Shown piece by piece: positions 1 through 8,824 of a DNA stretch of 64,000 bases; positions within the stretch are counted from its first letter, which is position 1, and each line of letters opens with the position of its first letter. The position numbers and the translations under genes were made by a program. The notes under the pieces were generated by a model that saw nothing but the letters and a program-made list of their open reading frames with translations, did not search any database and had not been told where the DNA came from. This stretch comes from Candidatus Melainabacteria bacterium (GTDB lineage Bacteria > Cyanobacteriota > Vampirovibrionia > Obscuribacterales > Obscuribacteraceae), in assembly GCA_003151275.1 (NCBI GenBank), contig PLXC01000118.1:16725-80724 (forward strand). The letters run 5' to 3'.

Positions 1-41
1 AGTATCTTAAACACCACCGCGAAGCGATTCGGGTGGTGTTT
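1..41 (+). ncRNA. 3' end of a candidate structured RNA, cut by the window edge
   Basis: These 41 bases match positions 2070-2110 with one mismatch. They contain a perfect 10-bp stem (AAACACCACC at 9-18 with GGTGGTGTTT at 32-41) around an inner cgaa/ttcg helix. The match includes the unpaired lead-in before the stem, so this looks like the tail of a second copy of the RNA at 1907-2115 rather than an unrelated hairpin. The T-run is weaker here (TTTATG) than in the other copy. It also lies 22 bases past the stop of the minus-strand TPR gene at 64 and could end that transcript. Confidence 0.45.
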
Positions 42-63
42 ATGCATTGCAGTGTTTGCTCGC

Positions 64-894
64 TTACTGACCTTTTTCCTCTTGGTACTTGATCGCTTTC
101 TCAACCATCTCAGCATGTTCCGTTTGCCCATCGTGACGCAACGTTTTTACCAACTGCTTCATATCGTCAATAGTCTTAGTGTTCTTCCTCAAGCCAGCGG
201 CTTCAGAGGTACTATCGAGATAGCGTTTGTAGTAAATTTTTGCATCTGCGTCGTTGCCATCTTTCGCGCACTGCTCCGCAAGTCTGGATACGATGCCTAT
301 TACATGCGCATTTTCTGGACCCAGCGATTTGTCTCCTACTTCCAGAGCCTTCTTGTACGAAGATATCGACTCCTTGGTTTTCCCTTCCACTCGATATAGA
401 GCGCCAAGATTACTATAAGCCATAGCCATGAATTGACTATCTGTGCCGGTAGTCTTCGAATAGATATCCAACACTCGGGTGTAAATTGGCTCGGCTAAAG
501 CGTATTTACTTTCATCTTTGTATAAATTTGCCAGATTATTCAAAGTGGTGGCAACGTCGGAACTGTTTGCTCCAAGAGCTTTTTCCCGTATCGCAAGAGC
601 ACGCTTGTAAACAGTTTCAGCTTTCTCGTAGCGCTGAGATTCATCGTAGATTATTCCGAGGTCGTTCAAAGTGGCGCCCAGCCGAGGATCATTAGGTCCG
701 AACTTTTCCGCTTTTTCCAGTGCACTCAAAAAGCATTTTTCTGCGATCTGATTTTCTCCCGCTTTATAGGCAACTTCACCGGCCGCAATATCATCTTTCC
801 ACTCAAGTTGTTTTTGAGCCAGCGCACCTGATTGAGCACACATAACTACCATGATCGTTGCGAAAAGGCCTGCCTTCATCTTGATATTTCTCAT
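64..894 (-). CDS. secreted TPR-repeat protein, kinesin-light-chain type
   Basis: The 276-residue product starts with a Sec signal peptide (residues 1-26, ending ALA-Q). At least three tandem TPR units of about 42 residues follow, at roughly 75-105, 117-147 and 159-189, with the NDLGIIYDES, NNLANLYKDE and SNLGALYRVE helix-A patterns of kinesin-light-chain-like TPRs. TPRs are protein-binding scaffolds, so it probably mediates protein contacts outside the inner membrane. No enzyme domain is seen and no partner can be named. GGAGAG lies just before the ATG and supports this start. It is the second gene of a likely operon, 50 bases behind the TPR gene at 945-1619. Confidence 0.85.
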   Translation of the reverse strand: MRNIKMKAGLFATIMVVMCAQSGALAQKQLEWKDDIAAGEVAYKAGENQIAEKCFLSALEKAEKFGPNDPRLGATLNDLGIIYDESQRYEKAETVYKRALAIREKALGANSSDVATTLNNLANLYKDESKYALAEPIYTRVLDIYSKTTGTDSQFMAMAYSNLGALYRVEGKTKESISSYKKALEVGDKSLGPENAHVIGIVSRLAEQCAKDGNDADAKIYYKRYLDSTSEAAGLRKNTKTIDDMKQLVKTLRHDGQTEHAEMVEKAIKYQEEKGQ

Positions 895-944
895 TGAATC
901 TCTCCAGTATTGCGCTCGTTCAGCAAGTGCCTAGCTTTAAACAT

Positions 945-1619
945 CTACCAAGCTTCAGTCAATTTATCTGCCAGCGCTTTATCGCGTTTGGCATCTTCTG
1001 TTTTTCCAAGCATCGTAAAAAGTTTTGCGCGTTTATAGAGATACTCGATCTTCTCGCCCTTTACTCTTTCAATCCTAATGGCATCAGCTTTGGAACCAAG
1101 AATCTGATCAACGAATTTTATTGATTTCGTTATATCCGCGATACTCTTGTCATACTGTTTCAACTTTTCATAGGCAAAAGATCGATCGCGCATGAGATTA
1201 ACCACGTCTCTGGGCACTTTTCGATTAGGCTCGACAACAGTGTAATCGGCCACAGCTTTTTCGTAATTCCCATTTGCGGAATAAGCTTTACCGCGCCGCC
1301 AATACAAAGTGTCTAAATAAAATGAATTGGATTTGCCGGTCAATGCGATTGCTTGAGTCATTGCCTGGATCGAGACTGGGTAGTCATGCTTCGAACTGGC
1401 CGCATCCTCTAAAAGGAGGAGAGTATTAGTTTTTTCGGCGGTCGTTTTCGCCAGAGCCTGCATTGTTCTGCAATGAACTATGGCCGCTCCGAAATCACGA
1501 GATTCCATGCAATCTACAACCTTTTTATACTCACTTTCATAAGAAGTGGCAGCAGACACGCCTGATACTTCGACCTGAAACAGGACAAACAAGGCAAGTA
1601 GCTTTGTAGTTCTATTCAT
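945..1619 (-). CDS. secreted protein with degenerate TPR repeats
   Basis: I place the start at the internal ATG ending at 1619: it begins a clear signal peptide (MNRTTKLLALFVLFQVEV, cleavage near VSA-AT) and has GAGG six bases upstream. The longer frame from 1664 would bury the signal peptide behind 15 extra residues. The mature part is helical with TPR-like units, such as YWRRGKAYSANGNYEKAVAD and DRSFAYEKLKQYDKSIADI near residues 120-180. No other domain is recognised. It is the first gene of a probable two-gene operon with the TPR protein at 64-894. Confidence 0.75.
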   Translation of the reverse strand: MNRTTKLLALFVLFQVEVSGVSAATSYESEYKKVVDCMESRDFGAAIVHCRTMQALAKTTAEKTNTLLLLEDAASSKHDYPVSIQAMTQAIALTGKSNSFYLDTLYWRRGKAYSANGNYEKAVADYTVVEPNRKVPRDVVNLMRDRSFAYEKLKQYDKSIADITKSIKFVDQILGSKADAIRIERVKGEKIEYLYKRAKLFTMLGKTEDAKRDKALADKLTEAW

Positions 1620-1894
1620 TGATTCCTCAAATTGCAAAAGAGCAGCGGACATGATTGAAGACAAGGTGCGCCATCGTAAGACGAAACCGCTTGTCTGTAC
1701 AAAGAATAATACGATCAGATCATGTTTTGCATACGGATCTATATGCGTATGGAATTCGCGTAACCAGGCCCAATGGCCGAGTGCTTGTCAATCCAACAGC
1801 TGCCTGTTAATGCTGATGGTAAGCCATTCTTTATGAATGGGAAAATCCATTGTTAAATACTCTTTGGGGTACTGGAACATATTTCCTTGCTTGC
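1620..1894. other. non-coding stretch upstream of the candidate RNA
   Basis: No convincing gene is seen. It should hold the minus-strand promoter of the TPR operon and, at its right end, the plus-strand promoter of the candidate ncRNA. A short reading frame at 1651-1836 has no ribosome site and no family features. Confidence 0.5.
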
Positions 1895-1900
1895 TATACT
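1895..1900 (+). promoter_or_regulatory. candidate -10 box (TATACT) of the ncRNA
   Basis: TATACT is a five-of-six match to TATAAT. The best -35 at correct spacing (CTGGAA, 1872-1877) is weak. A start near 1907 would give a transcript of about 205 bases that ends exactly at the T-tailed hairpin at 2078-2113. Confidence 0.4.
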
Positions 1901-1906
1901 AATTAC

Positions 1907-2115
1907 ATAACCGGTGAGCACACACTAAATGTTGAGTGCTTTGAGCCGAGGGGCATTGCGGAAACATCAGGTCGGCGCTGACCAGAAACCGTAGCAAGAA
2001 GCCCGATGCACGTGACGGACTGACTGAAGCGAGCATAAATACTGAGTCCAATCGAAAGGACAGTCAGGCAGTATCTTAAACACCACCGCGAAGCAATTCG
2101 GGTGGTGTTTTTGTA
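1907..2115 (+). ncRNA. candidate structured small RNA, family not recognised
   Basis: A -10 box, about 200 bases without an ORF and a perfect terminator together look like a small RNA gene. Helices visible: AGCAC/GTGCT (1917-1921/1936-1940); GGGC/GCCC (1951-1954/2001-2004) enclosing TTGC/GCAA (1956-1959/1994-1997), a purine-rich internal loop (GGAAACATCA facing AGAAACCGTA) and a GGTC/GACC hairpin (1970-1973/1980-1983); CTGACT/AGTCAG (2020-2025/2062-2067) enclosing GTCC/GGAC (2046-2049/2058-2061). The 3' end is duplicated at 1-41. It does not match what I know of tmRNA, RNase P, SRP RNA, 6S or common riboswitches. It may be an independent RNA or a leader with a terminator for the methyltransferase at 2134. 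Confidence 0.5.
2078..2113 (+). terminator. intrinsic terminator of the candidate ncRNA
   Basis: A perfect 10-bp stem AAACACCACC/GGTGGTGTTT (2078-2087/2101-2110) has an inner cgaa/ttcg helix and is followed by TTTTTG. It stands 21 bases before the methyltransferase start. Confidence 0.7.
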
Positions 2116-2133
2116 ATTTCTATTTAGAAGGGG

Positions 2134-2949
2134 ATGGAGAAAGGAACATTGACAAGCTTCAAGGAATTCGAGCACACCGGCTGGGAACTGGTCGCTGATA
2201 AATATCATCAGTACTTCGAACAACTAACGAGACAGACAATTCCAGTGCTTCTGGAAGGAATCAACAAGGGCAGCAAAGTGATAGATATCGCTTGCGGACC
2301 TGGTTATGTCTGTGAAGCAGCTGCAGAGAAAGGGTGCACCGTAACTGGTGTCGACTTTTCTGCCACCATGATTGAGCGAGCGAAAAAGTTGTTTCCACAA
2401 ATTGAATTTGTGGAAGGTGATGCTGAAGCACTTACATTTCCGGATCAAACTTTTGATCACTTGACGATGAACTTCGGTTTATTACACCTGGAGCACCCTG
2501 AAAAAGCCCTGGCAGAATCGCACCGCGTTCTCAAGAAAGGTGGTTCAGCATCATTCACAGTATGGGCACCGACGGATCGATCTCCCGGGTTTCGCTGCGT
2601 CCTGGAAAATATCACCAGATATGGAGATCCAAAAGTTCAGCTGCCCCAAGGTCCGGCATTCTTTCGCTTTAGCGATAAGTATGAATTTCTGAATCGCCTC
2701 GAAGAGGCCGGTTTTGCCGACGTTAAATTTCGCCATCTCGACATGGTTTGGAAATTGCAAGACGGCGAAGAGCTATTCAATGCATTTTTCGCCGGTACAC
2801 CTAGAACGGGAGGCACCCTTCGTGCGCAATCTCCTGAAAAATTAACTGCCATAAAAAACGGGGTTCTGGAAAGTAGCCTCCAATTTAAGAAAGGTGGATC
2901 ATTGGAAATTCCGATGGTTTCGCTGCTCGCTGTGGGAAGAAGAAAGTAG
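2134..2949 (+). CDS. class I SAM-dependent methyltransferase (UbiE/COQ5-like)
   Basis: The 271-residue protein has the Rossmann methyltransferase signature. Motif I VIDIACGPGYVCEAA (near 49-63) binds S-adenosylmethionine, VTGVDFS ends strand 2 with the ribose-binding acid, a GDAEALTFPDQTFD motif II follows, then LLHLEHPEKALAESHRVLKKGG (motif III). This layout is the Methyltransf_11 type found in quinone and small-molecule methyltransferases; the substrate cannot be told. No signal peptide, so cytosolic. The ATG follows an AAGGGG stretch. It lies just after the terminator of the candidate ncRNA, which could control it. Confidence 0.85.
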   Translation: MEKGTLTSFKEFEHTGWELVADKYHQYFEQLTRQTIPVLLEGINKGSKVIDIACGPGYVCEAAAEKGCTVTGVDFSATMIERAKKLFPQIEFVEGDAEALTFPDQTFDHLTMNFGLLHLEHPEKALAESHRVLKKGGSASFTVWAPTDRSPGFRCVLENITRYGDPKVQLPQGPAFFRFSDKYEFLNRLEEAGFADVKFRHLDMVWKLQDGEELFNAFFAGTPRTGGTLRAQSPEKLTAIKNGVLESSLQFKKGGSLEIPMVSLLAVGRRK

Positions 2950-2950
2950 G

Positions 2951-5218
2951 CTATTTGTATTTTTTCATTCGAGAGCTGATCGCGACAAAAGCAATTAGGA
3001 CAAGAACGCCGATTAGAACCGCTAGGTATTTGAAAACAATGCCATCTGTTTTTGGTGCTTCAACTTGCGACAGGCATATATCTGACGATGCGTAATCTTT
3101 GGTCAGATCCGGCGTAACAGGCGAGATGATCGCGCCATTTTTATCAGTCAATAAGAAAACTGTGTTTTTCTCAGAACCATCAATCAAGTTGTGGTTTCGG
3201 TCGAAGGCGTGGATGTAGAAACACTGCATTGCCCAACTGTATGTATTATCGGCTTCAGAGTATGTAGGCTGGCCGCTGACCGAGAATGCATGCACTGCAC
3301 CAGGTAAGCCGTCCGCTTCCCCCTTGAACCATCCACCGGACTGCAACTGAGTATCCAGCGGTGAATTCGATTTCGAATCAACTCTCTTTGTATCAACTGT
3401 GGAAGAGATCGCAAGGGCTGAAGATTTTCCAGTGTAGGGATCAGGGTAGCTGCTCAAACTACCGAGGTCGGAGGCGTAGGACGGAAATTTTTTGTTCTCC
3501 TCAAAATATTTCTGAGCTGCTTCCGCCACTTCCTTACTGTAGAAAATTGTCTTGCGTTCAGGCGCATCCAAGGCATAAAAAGTGCCACCGTTTTCATCTT
3601 TAAGACCTTCAGGCTTGACTATCAGCCAGCGGAAGTTTTTCAAATTGCCTTGCATCAAAGCCAGTTCGTCACGCCAATCACCATTCCAAATTCGGAGCTT
3701 GGCTTCGCGATTTACACTCCCGTTCAAATTCACCTTGGTCCTTTCAATCGTTATGGAAAGAGCACCATCCGAGGTGACAAATTTGTGCCCGACCAAATTA
3801 ACCACATACGATGGAATTGCTCCCGCAGGTTTGGAAGGCGAGAGATCCTTGAAAAAGTAAAACGCAGCTCCCGCCATAAGAAGCAGACCAAGAATTGGCG
3901 AAATAAGTTTAAGTGTGGCGATCAGCTTCTGTGACGCTGGAACGACCGTCTCAACACGACCCTCTGCCCGAAGAGGCACTACATCTGGTGCAACCTCGGC
4001 AACATCGCTTGATTTCTTGACGGCATCTGCTTGTTGAAGAAAACTGCGAGTGGCCTCAGGCATCGACACTGCTTCCACAGCCAAAGAGGGTGCGGTTATT
4101 CTGGTCGTGCTGCCAGTCTCTCGCAGAGTTCGCTTTGGTCGTCGCCCGACAAACTTGGCTAAATCTTTATCCTGCAAAAAGTATTCATGCTCACCCTTCG
4201 GTATGTCTGCATCCAAGTTTGATTGCGTCGCCGAAGGGTAAAGTTCTTCCGGCAAAGAGGAAGGATCCATCTCGCTAGCTGCAGGGCTGTGAGCTTCCGC
4301 AGGGGAAAATTCAATAATCGCTGGTAGTTTTTTCTGAATCGGAGAAGCATCAAATTCGCCACCTAGCGCTGCCGGTTCTTGCACCTGTTCAGAGACGTCC
4401 GGCTCGTTTGTAAGCGCATCACCCGCTGCCGGCTTCGAACCGCGATCTTTCGACATCACGTTTCGAAGACTTGAACGCTGGTTGGTGCGCTTAGCACCTT
4501 TTTCTTTCTCACCCTTACGCAAAAATTTGCGCTCAGCCACCTCTTGCTCAATTGTCTTGTCAGTTTTCTTATCGAGTAAGGTCGGGGCTTTGTCTTCCGG
4601 CTCGACCTCGGCTTCTTTCTTTCGACTAAATTTGCCAAGTCGCGTTTTGAGAACAAAGAACTCTTGCTCACCAGCCGGTTTTGGTGTCACTGGCGTCGGA
4701 ATACTTTCAGGCGTTACTTCATCGACGACCGGATCCGCTTGCGCATCAGTTTTCTTGATTCCTAATTCTTCTTCTAATTGGTTCAACAGCTCAGGATTAT
4801 CGCCTGTGCCGCGAAGATAGTCGGCATAAGCATCGATAACAGAGCGACGCAGGAAATGAGTGGCAGACAATGCACTCAACGACTCGTACGCGATTTGGAA
4901 ATTCTTTGCCGCCTCTTCGTGCGACTGGCACTTTCCTGCGCTCTTCGCCAATTTCAAAAACGCCGAAACTTTGTCTTTCTCCGAGTATCCCTCGGCTTCC
5001 TGCAAGGCAACGAGACGGGCATAAGAATCTCTAGCGGCCTCAAACTTATTTTGCGCATACTCACTATCAGCCAACTTCTGAATCAAGATCGCCAAATTTT
5101 TTGGCTCGTCGCCATCGTGATCGAAGTCGGCGACCGCCTCGGCATAAAGCGTCGCAGCAACATCAAAGTTGCCCTGCTGAAATTCACTATCCGCTCGAGA
5201 AAGAGTCTCGCTTACCAT
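2951..5218 (-). CDS. large TPR membrane protein of unknown function
   Basis: A 755-residue protein without a signal peptide. Residues 1-140 hold TPR-like units (ADSEFQQGNFDVAATLYAEA, ADSEYAQNKFEAARDSYARL). Residues 170-440 are charged, low-complexity and probably disordered. A hydrophobic segment near 447-467 (ILGLLLMAGAAFYFF) is followed by about 250 residues that look like a folded extracytoplasmic domain, and a second membrane segment (LAVLIGVLVLIAFVAIS) lies just before the C-terminal RMKKYK. The TPRs therefore probably face the cytoplasm. No known domain is recognised in the C-terminal part. It ends one base from the convergent methyltransferase gene. Confidence 0.75.
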   Translation of the reverse strand: MVSETLSRADSEFQQGNFDVAATLYAEAVADFDHDGDEPKNLAILIQKLADSEYAQNKFEAARDSYARLVALQEAEGYSEKDKVSAFLKLAKSAGKCQSHEEAAKNFQIAYESLSALSATHFLRRSVIDAYADYLRGTGDNPELLNQLEEELGIKKTDAQADPVVDEVTPESIPTPVTPKPAGEQEFFVLKTRLGKFSRKKEAEVEPEDKAPTLLDKKTDKTIEQEVAERKFLRKGEKEKGAKRTNQRSSLRNVMSKDRGSKPAAGDALTNEPDVSEQVQEPAALGGEFDASPIQKKLPAIIEFSPAEAHSPAASEMDPSSLPEELYPSATQSNLDADIPKGEHEYFLQDKDLAKFVGRRPKRTLRETGSTTRITAPSLAVEAVSMPEATRSFLQQADAVKKSSDVAEVAPDVVPLRAEGRVETVVPASQKLIATLKLISPILGLLLMAGAAFYFFKDLSPSKPAGAIPSYVVNLVGHKFVTSDGALSITIERTKVNLNGSVNREAKLRIWNGDWRDELALMQGNLKNFRWLIVKPEGLKDENGGTFYALDAPERKTIFYSKEVAEAAQKYFEENKKFPSYASDLGSLSSYPDPYTGKSSALAISSTVDTKRVDSKSNSPLDTQLQSGGWFKGEADGLPGAVHAFSVSGQPTYSEADNTYSWAMQCFYIHAFDRNHNLIDGSEKNTVFLLTDKNGAIISPVTPDLTKDYASSDICLSQVEAPKTDGIVFKYLAVLIGVLVLIAFVAISSRMKKYK

Positions 5219-5533
5219 TCGTACCTAGCTCACGGTCAAAGAAGTTAAAGAAAATGAAAGGGTCGTTTCATGGTGTTCATCAAACCTGCCGTCATTCTGT
5301 CCTTCAAGACCTCGCAATTTTCGGTCACCGTTAGACCATAGTACCTTGTCATTACCCGCTCAGTCTCTAGGGAAAAGGAATGATTCATCCAACCCGCAAC
5401 AATTGGAAGCTATCCGCCAGGACCAGCCTAATGACAAGCCGAACGAAAGAGCTCAAGATTAGCGTGTGTCCATTGTTAGAAAAACGCCCGCCGGATGGTA
5501 TCTTCATTAATAAGCCTTCTACGAGGGAAGCTT
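5219..5533. other. divergent intergenic region
   Basis: These 315 bases separate two divergent TPR genes and should contain both promoters. No strong sigma-70 pair is obvious; TTGTTA at 5473 and TATCTT at 5499 are 20 bases apart, which is too far to be convincing. A longer upstream start at 5495 for the right-hand gene lacks a ribosome site. Confidence 0.4.
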
Positions 5534-6415
5534 ATGTCCGGTCAATCGCTAGCGACAACCTTGGTATCTACCCAGCAAATGATGGGCAGCGTCTCTCAGC
5601 AACCAATGCTGACCCTGGATTTTAAGACCCTCGGACCAGCAGAAAGCCGATATTTTGCAGAACTGCACGAGAACGCCCCGCGTTTGGTGCATGAGGCGCA
5701 ACCGGGTGACGAACAGTCTCTTCACCGTATTGGCGTGGCGTGCCGTCTCTGTGGATATTTTGAGCTGGCCGAGATGTTTTACCTGAAAGCCTTGGAATTG
5801 TCCACAACAACCTACGGACTGAATTCGCTGGAAACGTCCACCCATCGGAACTTTCTGGCTGGGCTGTACTTTGTCTGGCAAAAGTATCCGAGCACACAGA
5901 CTTTAATCGAAAGCTCCTTGAAGGTTTACCAAGAGAAGCTTGGAAATCAGCACATCCATACAAGACTGACCCACTTTGCCCTCGCTCTGATCCACACCCG
6001 CCTTGGCGACGTGACCATGGCTAAAAAGCACTTTGACTTGAGCGGATTGAAGACTCTGCAATTCCCCGAACAGGCACAGGCGGCTGATCGGTGGCAAAAC
6101 CTGAACTTTAGACTGTTTGCACTAGCGGCAATGAAATTTGAAAAACAACAGTACGACGAGAGTTATGAATTATTCAGATACTGTGTCATCACAGAAGCGA
6201 ATGAAGCTTGGCCAGGCAGTATGGTTGTGGCTAAATCTCTGAACAGTTTGGCACTTTTATGCCGTGCGCAGCGACTCAATTCTGAAGCAGAAGAATTTTT
6301 CAAAATGACACTGAAGATGAAAGAGGACATAATTGGCGCAGAGCACTCTGACTATCTCAATACGCAGAGTCAGTACCAGGACTTGCTGCGGTACATGGGT
6401 AAAGCGGTCGTTTAG
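5534..6415 (+). CDS. TPR-repeat protein, kinesin-light-chain type
   Basis: The start is taken at ATG 5534 because GAGGGAAG stands directly upstream (5523-5530); the in-frame ATG at 5495 has none. The 293-residue product has no signal peptide. TPR units are seen at CRLCGYFELAEMFYLKALEL, HFALALIHTRLGDVTMAKKH and SLNSLALLCRAQRLNSEAEE, the last continuing into the usual KLC ending MTLKMKEDIIGAEHSDYLN. It is probably a cytoplasmic scaffold; no enzymatic domain is seen. The MFS exporter follows 35 bases downstream on the same strand, so the two may be cotranscribed. Confidence 0.8.
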   Translation: MSGQSLATTLVSTQQMMGSVSQQPMLTLDFKTLGPAESRYFAELHENAPRLVHEAQPGDEQSLHRIGVACRLCGYFELAEMFYLKALELSTTTYGLNSLETSTHRNFLAGLYFVWQKYPSTQTLIESSLKVYQEKLGNQHIHTRLTHFALALIHTRLGDVTMAKKHFDLSGLKTLQFPEQAQAADRWQNLNFRLFALAAMKFEKQQYDESYELFRYCVITEANEAWPGSMVVAKSLNSLALLCRAQRLNSEAEEFFKMTLKMKEDIIGAEHSDYLNTQSQYQDLLRYMGKAVV

Positions 6416-6450
6416 CCTCGGATGGCAACCGCACAGGAAGCGCCAATTTC

Positions 6451-7707
6451 ATGACGGATACAAGCCCGTACGCGGCCTTAAAAATTGCTGACTTTCGCGC
6501 ATTACTAGCGGGTCGGCTAATGGGCACGGTTGCCTTGCAAATACAGGGAATGGCTGTCGGCTGGCAAATCTACGCCCTGACAAAAGACCCATTAGCTTTG
6601 GGATTTGTGGGACTGTCGGAAGCACTGCCGGCAATCGGAGTGGCGCTGTATGCCGGGCACGTAGCAGATATAGTCGATCGCAGAAAAATAGCTTTATGGT
6701 CTATTTTCACCCTAATCATTTGTCTTGGCTTGTTGTCAGGTTGTTCAGCTGGGATAACGGACAAAGGCCTTCTCGTTTGGATCATCTATTTGATCATTGC
6801 CCTAACCGGATTTGCAAGAGGATTTTATGGTCCGGCCGTTTTCGGTTTAACCGGTGACATCGTGCCGCGAGAATTATATGGGAATGCGGCTGCTTGGGGC
6901 AGTGCCTGCTGGCAAGCATCTGCTGTTGCCGGCCCCATTATTGGTGGCATTCTATTTCTGTGGTTGGCGGCGCCAGCCACTTATCTAATTTCGACGCTTC
7001 TGCTTATCGGTGCGTTTCTTTTGTTTTTACGCGTCAAAGCGCGCATGAAAGTTGAAGATAAAAAAGAAGCGAGTGTTATGGAAAACATCAAGGAAGGTCT
7101 GCAATTTGTTTTCTCAAATCAAATCATCCTTGGCGCCATGGCTTTGGATTTGTTTGCTGTCTTGTTTGGAGGCACTGTAGCTCTGTTGCCCATTTTTACA
7201 AACGAAGTTTTTCACATGGGTCCGCAAGCATTGGGAGTGCTTCGTGCCGCACCATCGGTAGGGGCACTATTGACGGCGACCTATCTTGCGCATCGGCCGA
7301 TCACAAAAAATGCAGGTCACATTTTTCTAATTTCAGTCGCTGGTTTTGGTTTATGCATGATTGCTTTTGGCTTAACCACAAGCTTCTATTTAGCCCTAGC
7401 GTTACTCGCTATAAGCGGCATGCTTGACGGTATCAGTGTTTACCTGCGCTCAACTATTTACCAACTAATGACTCCCGCCGATATGAAGGGAAGAGTCTCT
7501 GCAGTCAACAATATATTTATTGGTTCGTCTAACGAAATTGGCGAGTTTGAATCCGGAGTGGCCGCTAAAGTATTTGGCTTGGTTCCCTCAGTAGTCCTCG
7601 GAGGTTGTATGACACTATTGGTGGTGCTAGTCACTATAGTCAAGGCACCAAAACTCCGCAAACTCGACATGCAGACTTTGTTTAAAGAGCCAGCAGTATC
7701 ACCATAA
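6451..7707 (+). CDS. MFS transporter, multidrug/siderophore-exporter-like (MFS_3/EntS type)
   Basis: The 418-residue protein has about twelve hydrophobic segments. The first half carries the MFS loop 2-3 signature (GHVADIVDRRKIAL, near 69-82). Its N-terminus (YAALKIADFRALLAGRLMGTVALQIQGMAVGWQIYALT) is typical of the TetA/EntS-like exporters that use proton motive force to expel small molecules. It acts in the inner membrane; the substrate is not predictable. AGGAAG lies upstream of the ATG. The transporter has no regulator gene next to it. Confidence 0.85.
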   Translation: MTDTSPYAALKIADFRALLAGRLMGTVALQIQGMAVGWQIYALTKDPLALGFVGLSEALPAIGVALYAGHVADIVDRRKIALWSIFTLIICLGLLSGCSAGITDKGLLVWIIYLIIALTGFARGFYGPAVFGLTGDIVPRELYGNAAAWGSACWQASAVAGPIIGGILFLWLAAPATYLISTLLLIGAFLLFLRVKARMKVEDKKEASVMENIKEGLQFVFSNQIILGAMALDLFAVLFGGTVALLPIFTNEVFHMGPQALGVLRAAPSVGALLTATYLAHRPITKNAGHIFLISVAGFGLCMIAFGLTTSFYLALALLAISGMLDGISVYLRSTIYQLMTPADMKGRVSAVNNIFIGSSNEIGEFESGVAAKVFGLVPSVVLGGCMTLLVVLVTIVKAPKLRKLDMQTLFKEPAVSP

Positions 7708-7910
7708 TTGCGATATCAGCCGAAATGGAGCGCGGATTTTCAATCCGCCTCAGGAAACGAAGGGAATTTCTAGCTTTTAAAGCGATATCCGTGCTGTTAT
7801 GGGCGGTTAGGATAATCGCGCTCCATTTCTTACGAGACGGCTAGGATAACATTCACACGCTCCCAGGTTAGGGCGTTACTGAAGTATTCATAAGTCTGTC
7901 ACGCGTGGCT
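7708..7910. other. intergenic region with inverted repeats
   Basis: No gene. It contains a 12-base inverted repeat (7723-7734 with 7817-7828) and an inner 7-bp hairpin, described separately. Confidence 0.5.
7723..7828. repeat. short palindromic repeat element (MITE/REP-like)
   Basis: AAATGGAGCGCG (7723-7734) is repeated as its exact complement CGCGCTCCATTT at 7817-7828, bounding 82 bases. The left arm runs into a perfect hairpin GCGGATT-ttc-AATCCGC (7732-7748). Near-copies of the hairpin and arm occur at 37318-37342 and 38902-38915, so this is a dispersed family. Confidence 0.55.
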
Positions 7911-8282
7911 TCATAGATGCACATCCAAAACAGCACCGGATATGGGATCAGCCAGAACATTGTCGCCAGACTTTGACCGATGATTATTATCAATTGAATC
8001 AATCTCCACAGTTGCATAAGCAGGTACTCCTATAAACGATTCGACCCGATATGGTCCGGCTCTGGATTGCAGCAGCCGGGGTGGGGTGAACCGCAAAGGT
8101 TGTGTGGCCTTTGGAAGATCATAAAAATTGCGGACGTTACGTTCAGACCAATTTAAAACGCGATCGAATGATCTCGATGAGGGGTGTGCGAAAGAAAATT
8201 GAAGCTTAAAGTCCATACGCTTACCATGTTTGATGCCCAAACTATAGCTATCAGTTTTGGCAAAATCCTGACTCCAGTCCAT
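7911..8282 (-). CDS. hypothetical protein or remnant
   Basis: A 123-residue frame with no signal peptide, no recognised domain and no clear ribosome site before the ATG. It directly follows the decayed peptidase frame on the same strand and could be part of a degenerating locus. The C-terminal half (YRVESFIGVPAYATVEIDSI) looks protein-like, but coding status is doubtful. Confidence 0.25.
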   Translation of the reverse strand: MDWSQDFAKTDSYSLGIKHGKRMDFKLQFSFAHPSSRSFDRVLNWSERNVRNFYDLPKATQPLRFTPPRLLQSRAGPYRVESFIGVPAYATVEIDSIDNNHRSKSGDNVLADPISGAVLDVHL

Positions 8283-8324
8283 GAATTCTTTTTGTCATTT
8301 GCTGCCTCGGCTTTTTCCGTTAGC

Positions 8325-8630
8325 TCAATCCTTGATGACGCGAATTGTCCAAAAGTCGCTGGATAAAGAAGAATCCAGAAGATACGTGTAAGGCATGTAG
8401 AAGTAGCCCTGATCCCCTTCTGATGTTCCCCAAGAGTTTCTTACCGTAAATAAATTTTTGGAGTCATCGAACCCCACTGCAGTAACCGCATGACCGCCTA
8501 GAACATGTTCATCAAAGGACGGCATCGGTGTGACGATGTTCTGCTTGCCGTCGCTATCAAAGAAGCTTTCATATACTGTGAAACCAAAATAAATGGATAC
8601 ACTTCCGACAAGCAGGGGGCTTCACGATTC
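8325..8630 (-). pseudogene. C-terminal remnant of a papain-like (C1A) cysteine peptidase
   Basis: Reading the minus strand, the frame gives PLLVGSVSIYFGFTVYESF, then a short linker, then GGHAVTAVGFDD, RNSWGTSEGDQGYFYMPYTY and FWTIRVIKD-stop. This is the second half of the C1A fold, with the catalytic His (GGHAV) and the Asn of the RNSWG motif. An in-frame TGA lies just upstream of the PLLVG segment. No N-terminal half with the QGxCGSCWA cysteine motif is found in the 200 bases upstream, so the gene is truncated and almost certainly inactive. A usable ATG exists only at 8525. Confidence 0.65.
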
Positions 8631-8824
8631 ATCCTGGATCAAGATCCAACGGGTGCGTTACTTTCAAAAGCAAGGTACCAGAAGGGAGTCCTAACTATCC
8701 ATGGAATACTGATTTTACAAATCTATCAAATTTTCTTAATGGTACAACTCAGGTAAACGTCAATGGTGTGCCTACGCGAGGAATACTGCAAGTAGTACCA
8801 TGGTAATTCTAAAGGATTTGGCTA

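Noticed and set aside
1907..2115. Could be 6S, SRP, tmRNA, RNase P or a known riboswitch
   Set aside because: Closing 5'/3' stem of 6S, the GGAAG SRP loop, the tmRNA ends and the P4 core were looked for and not found.
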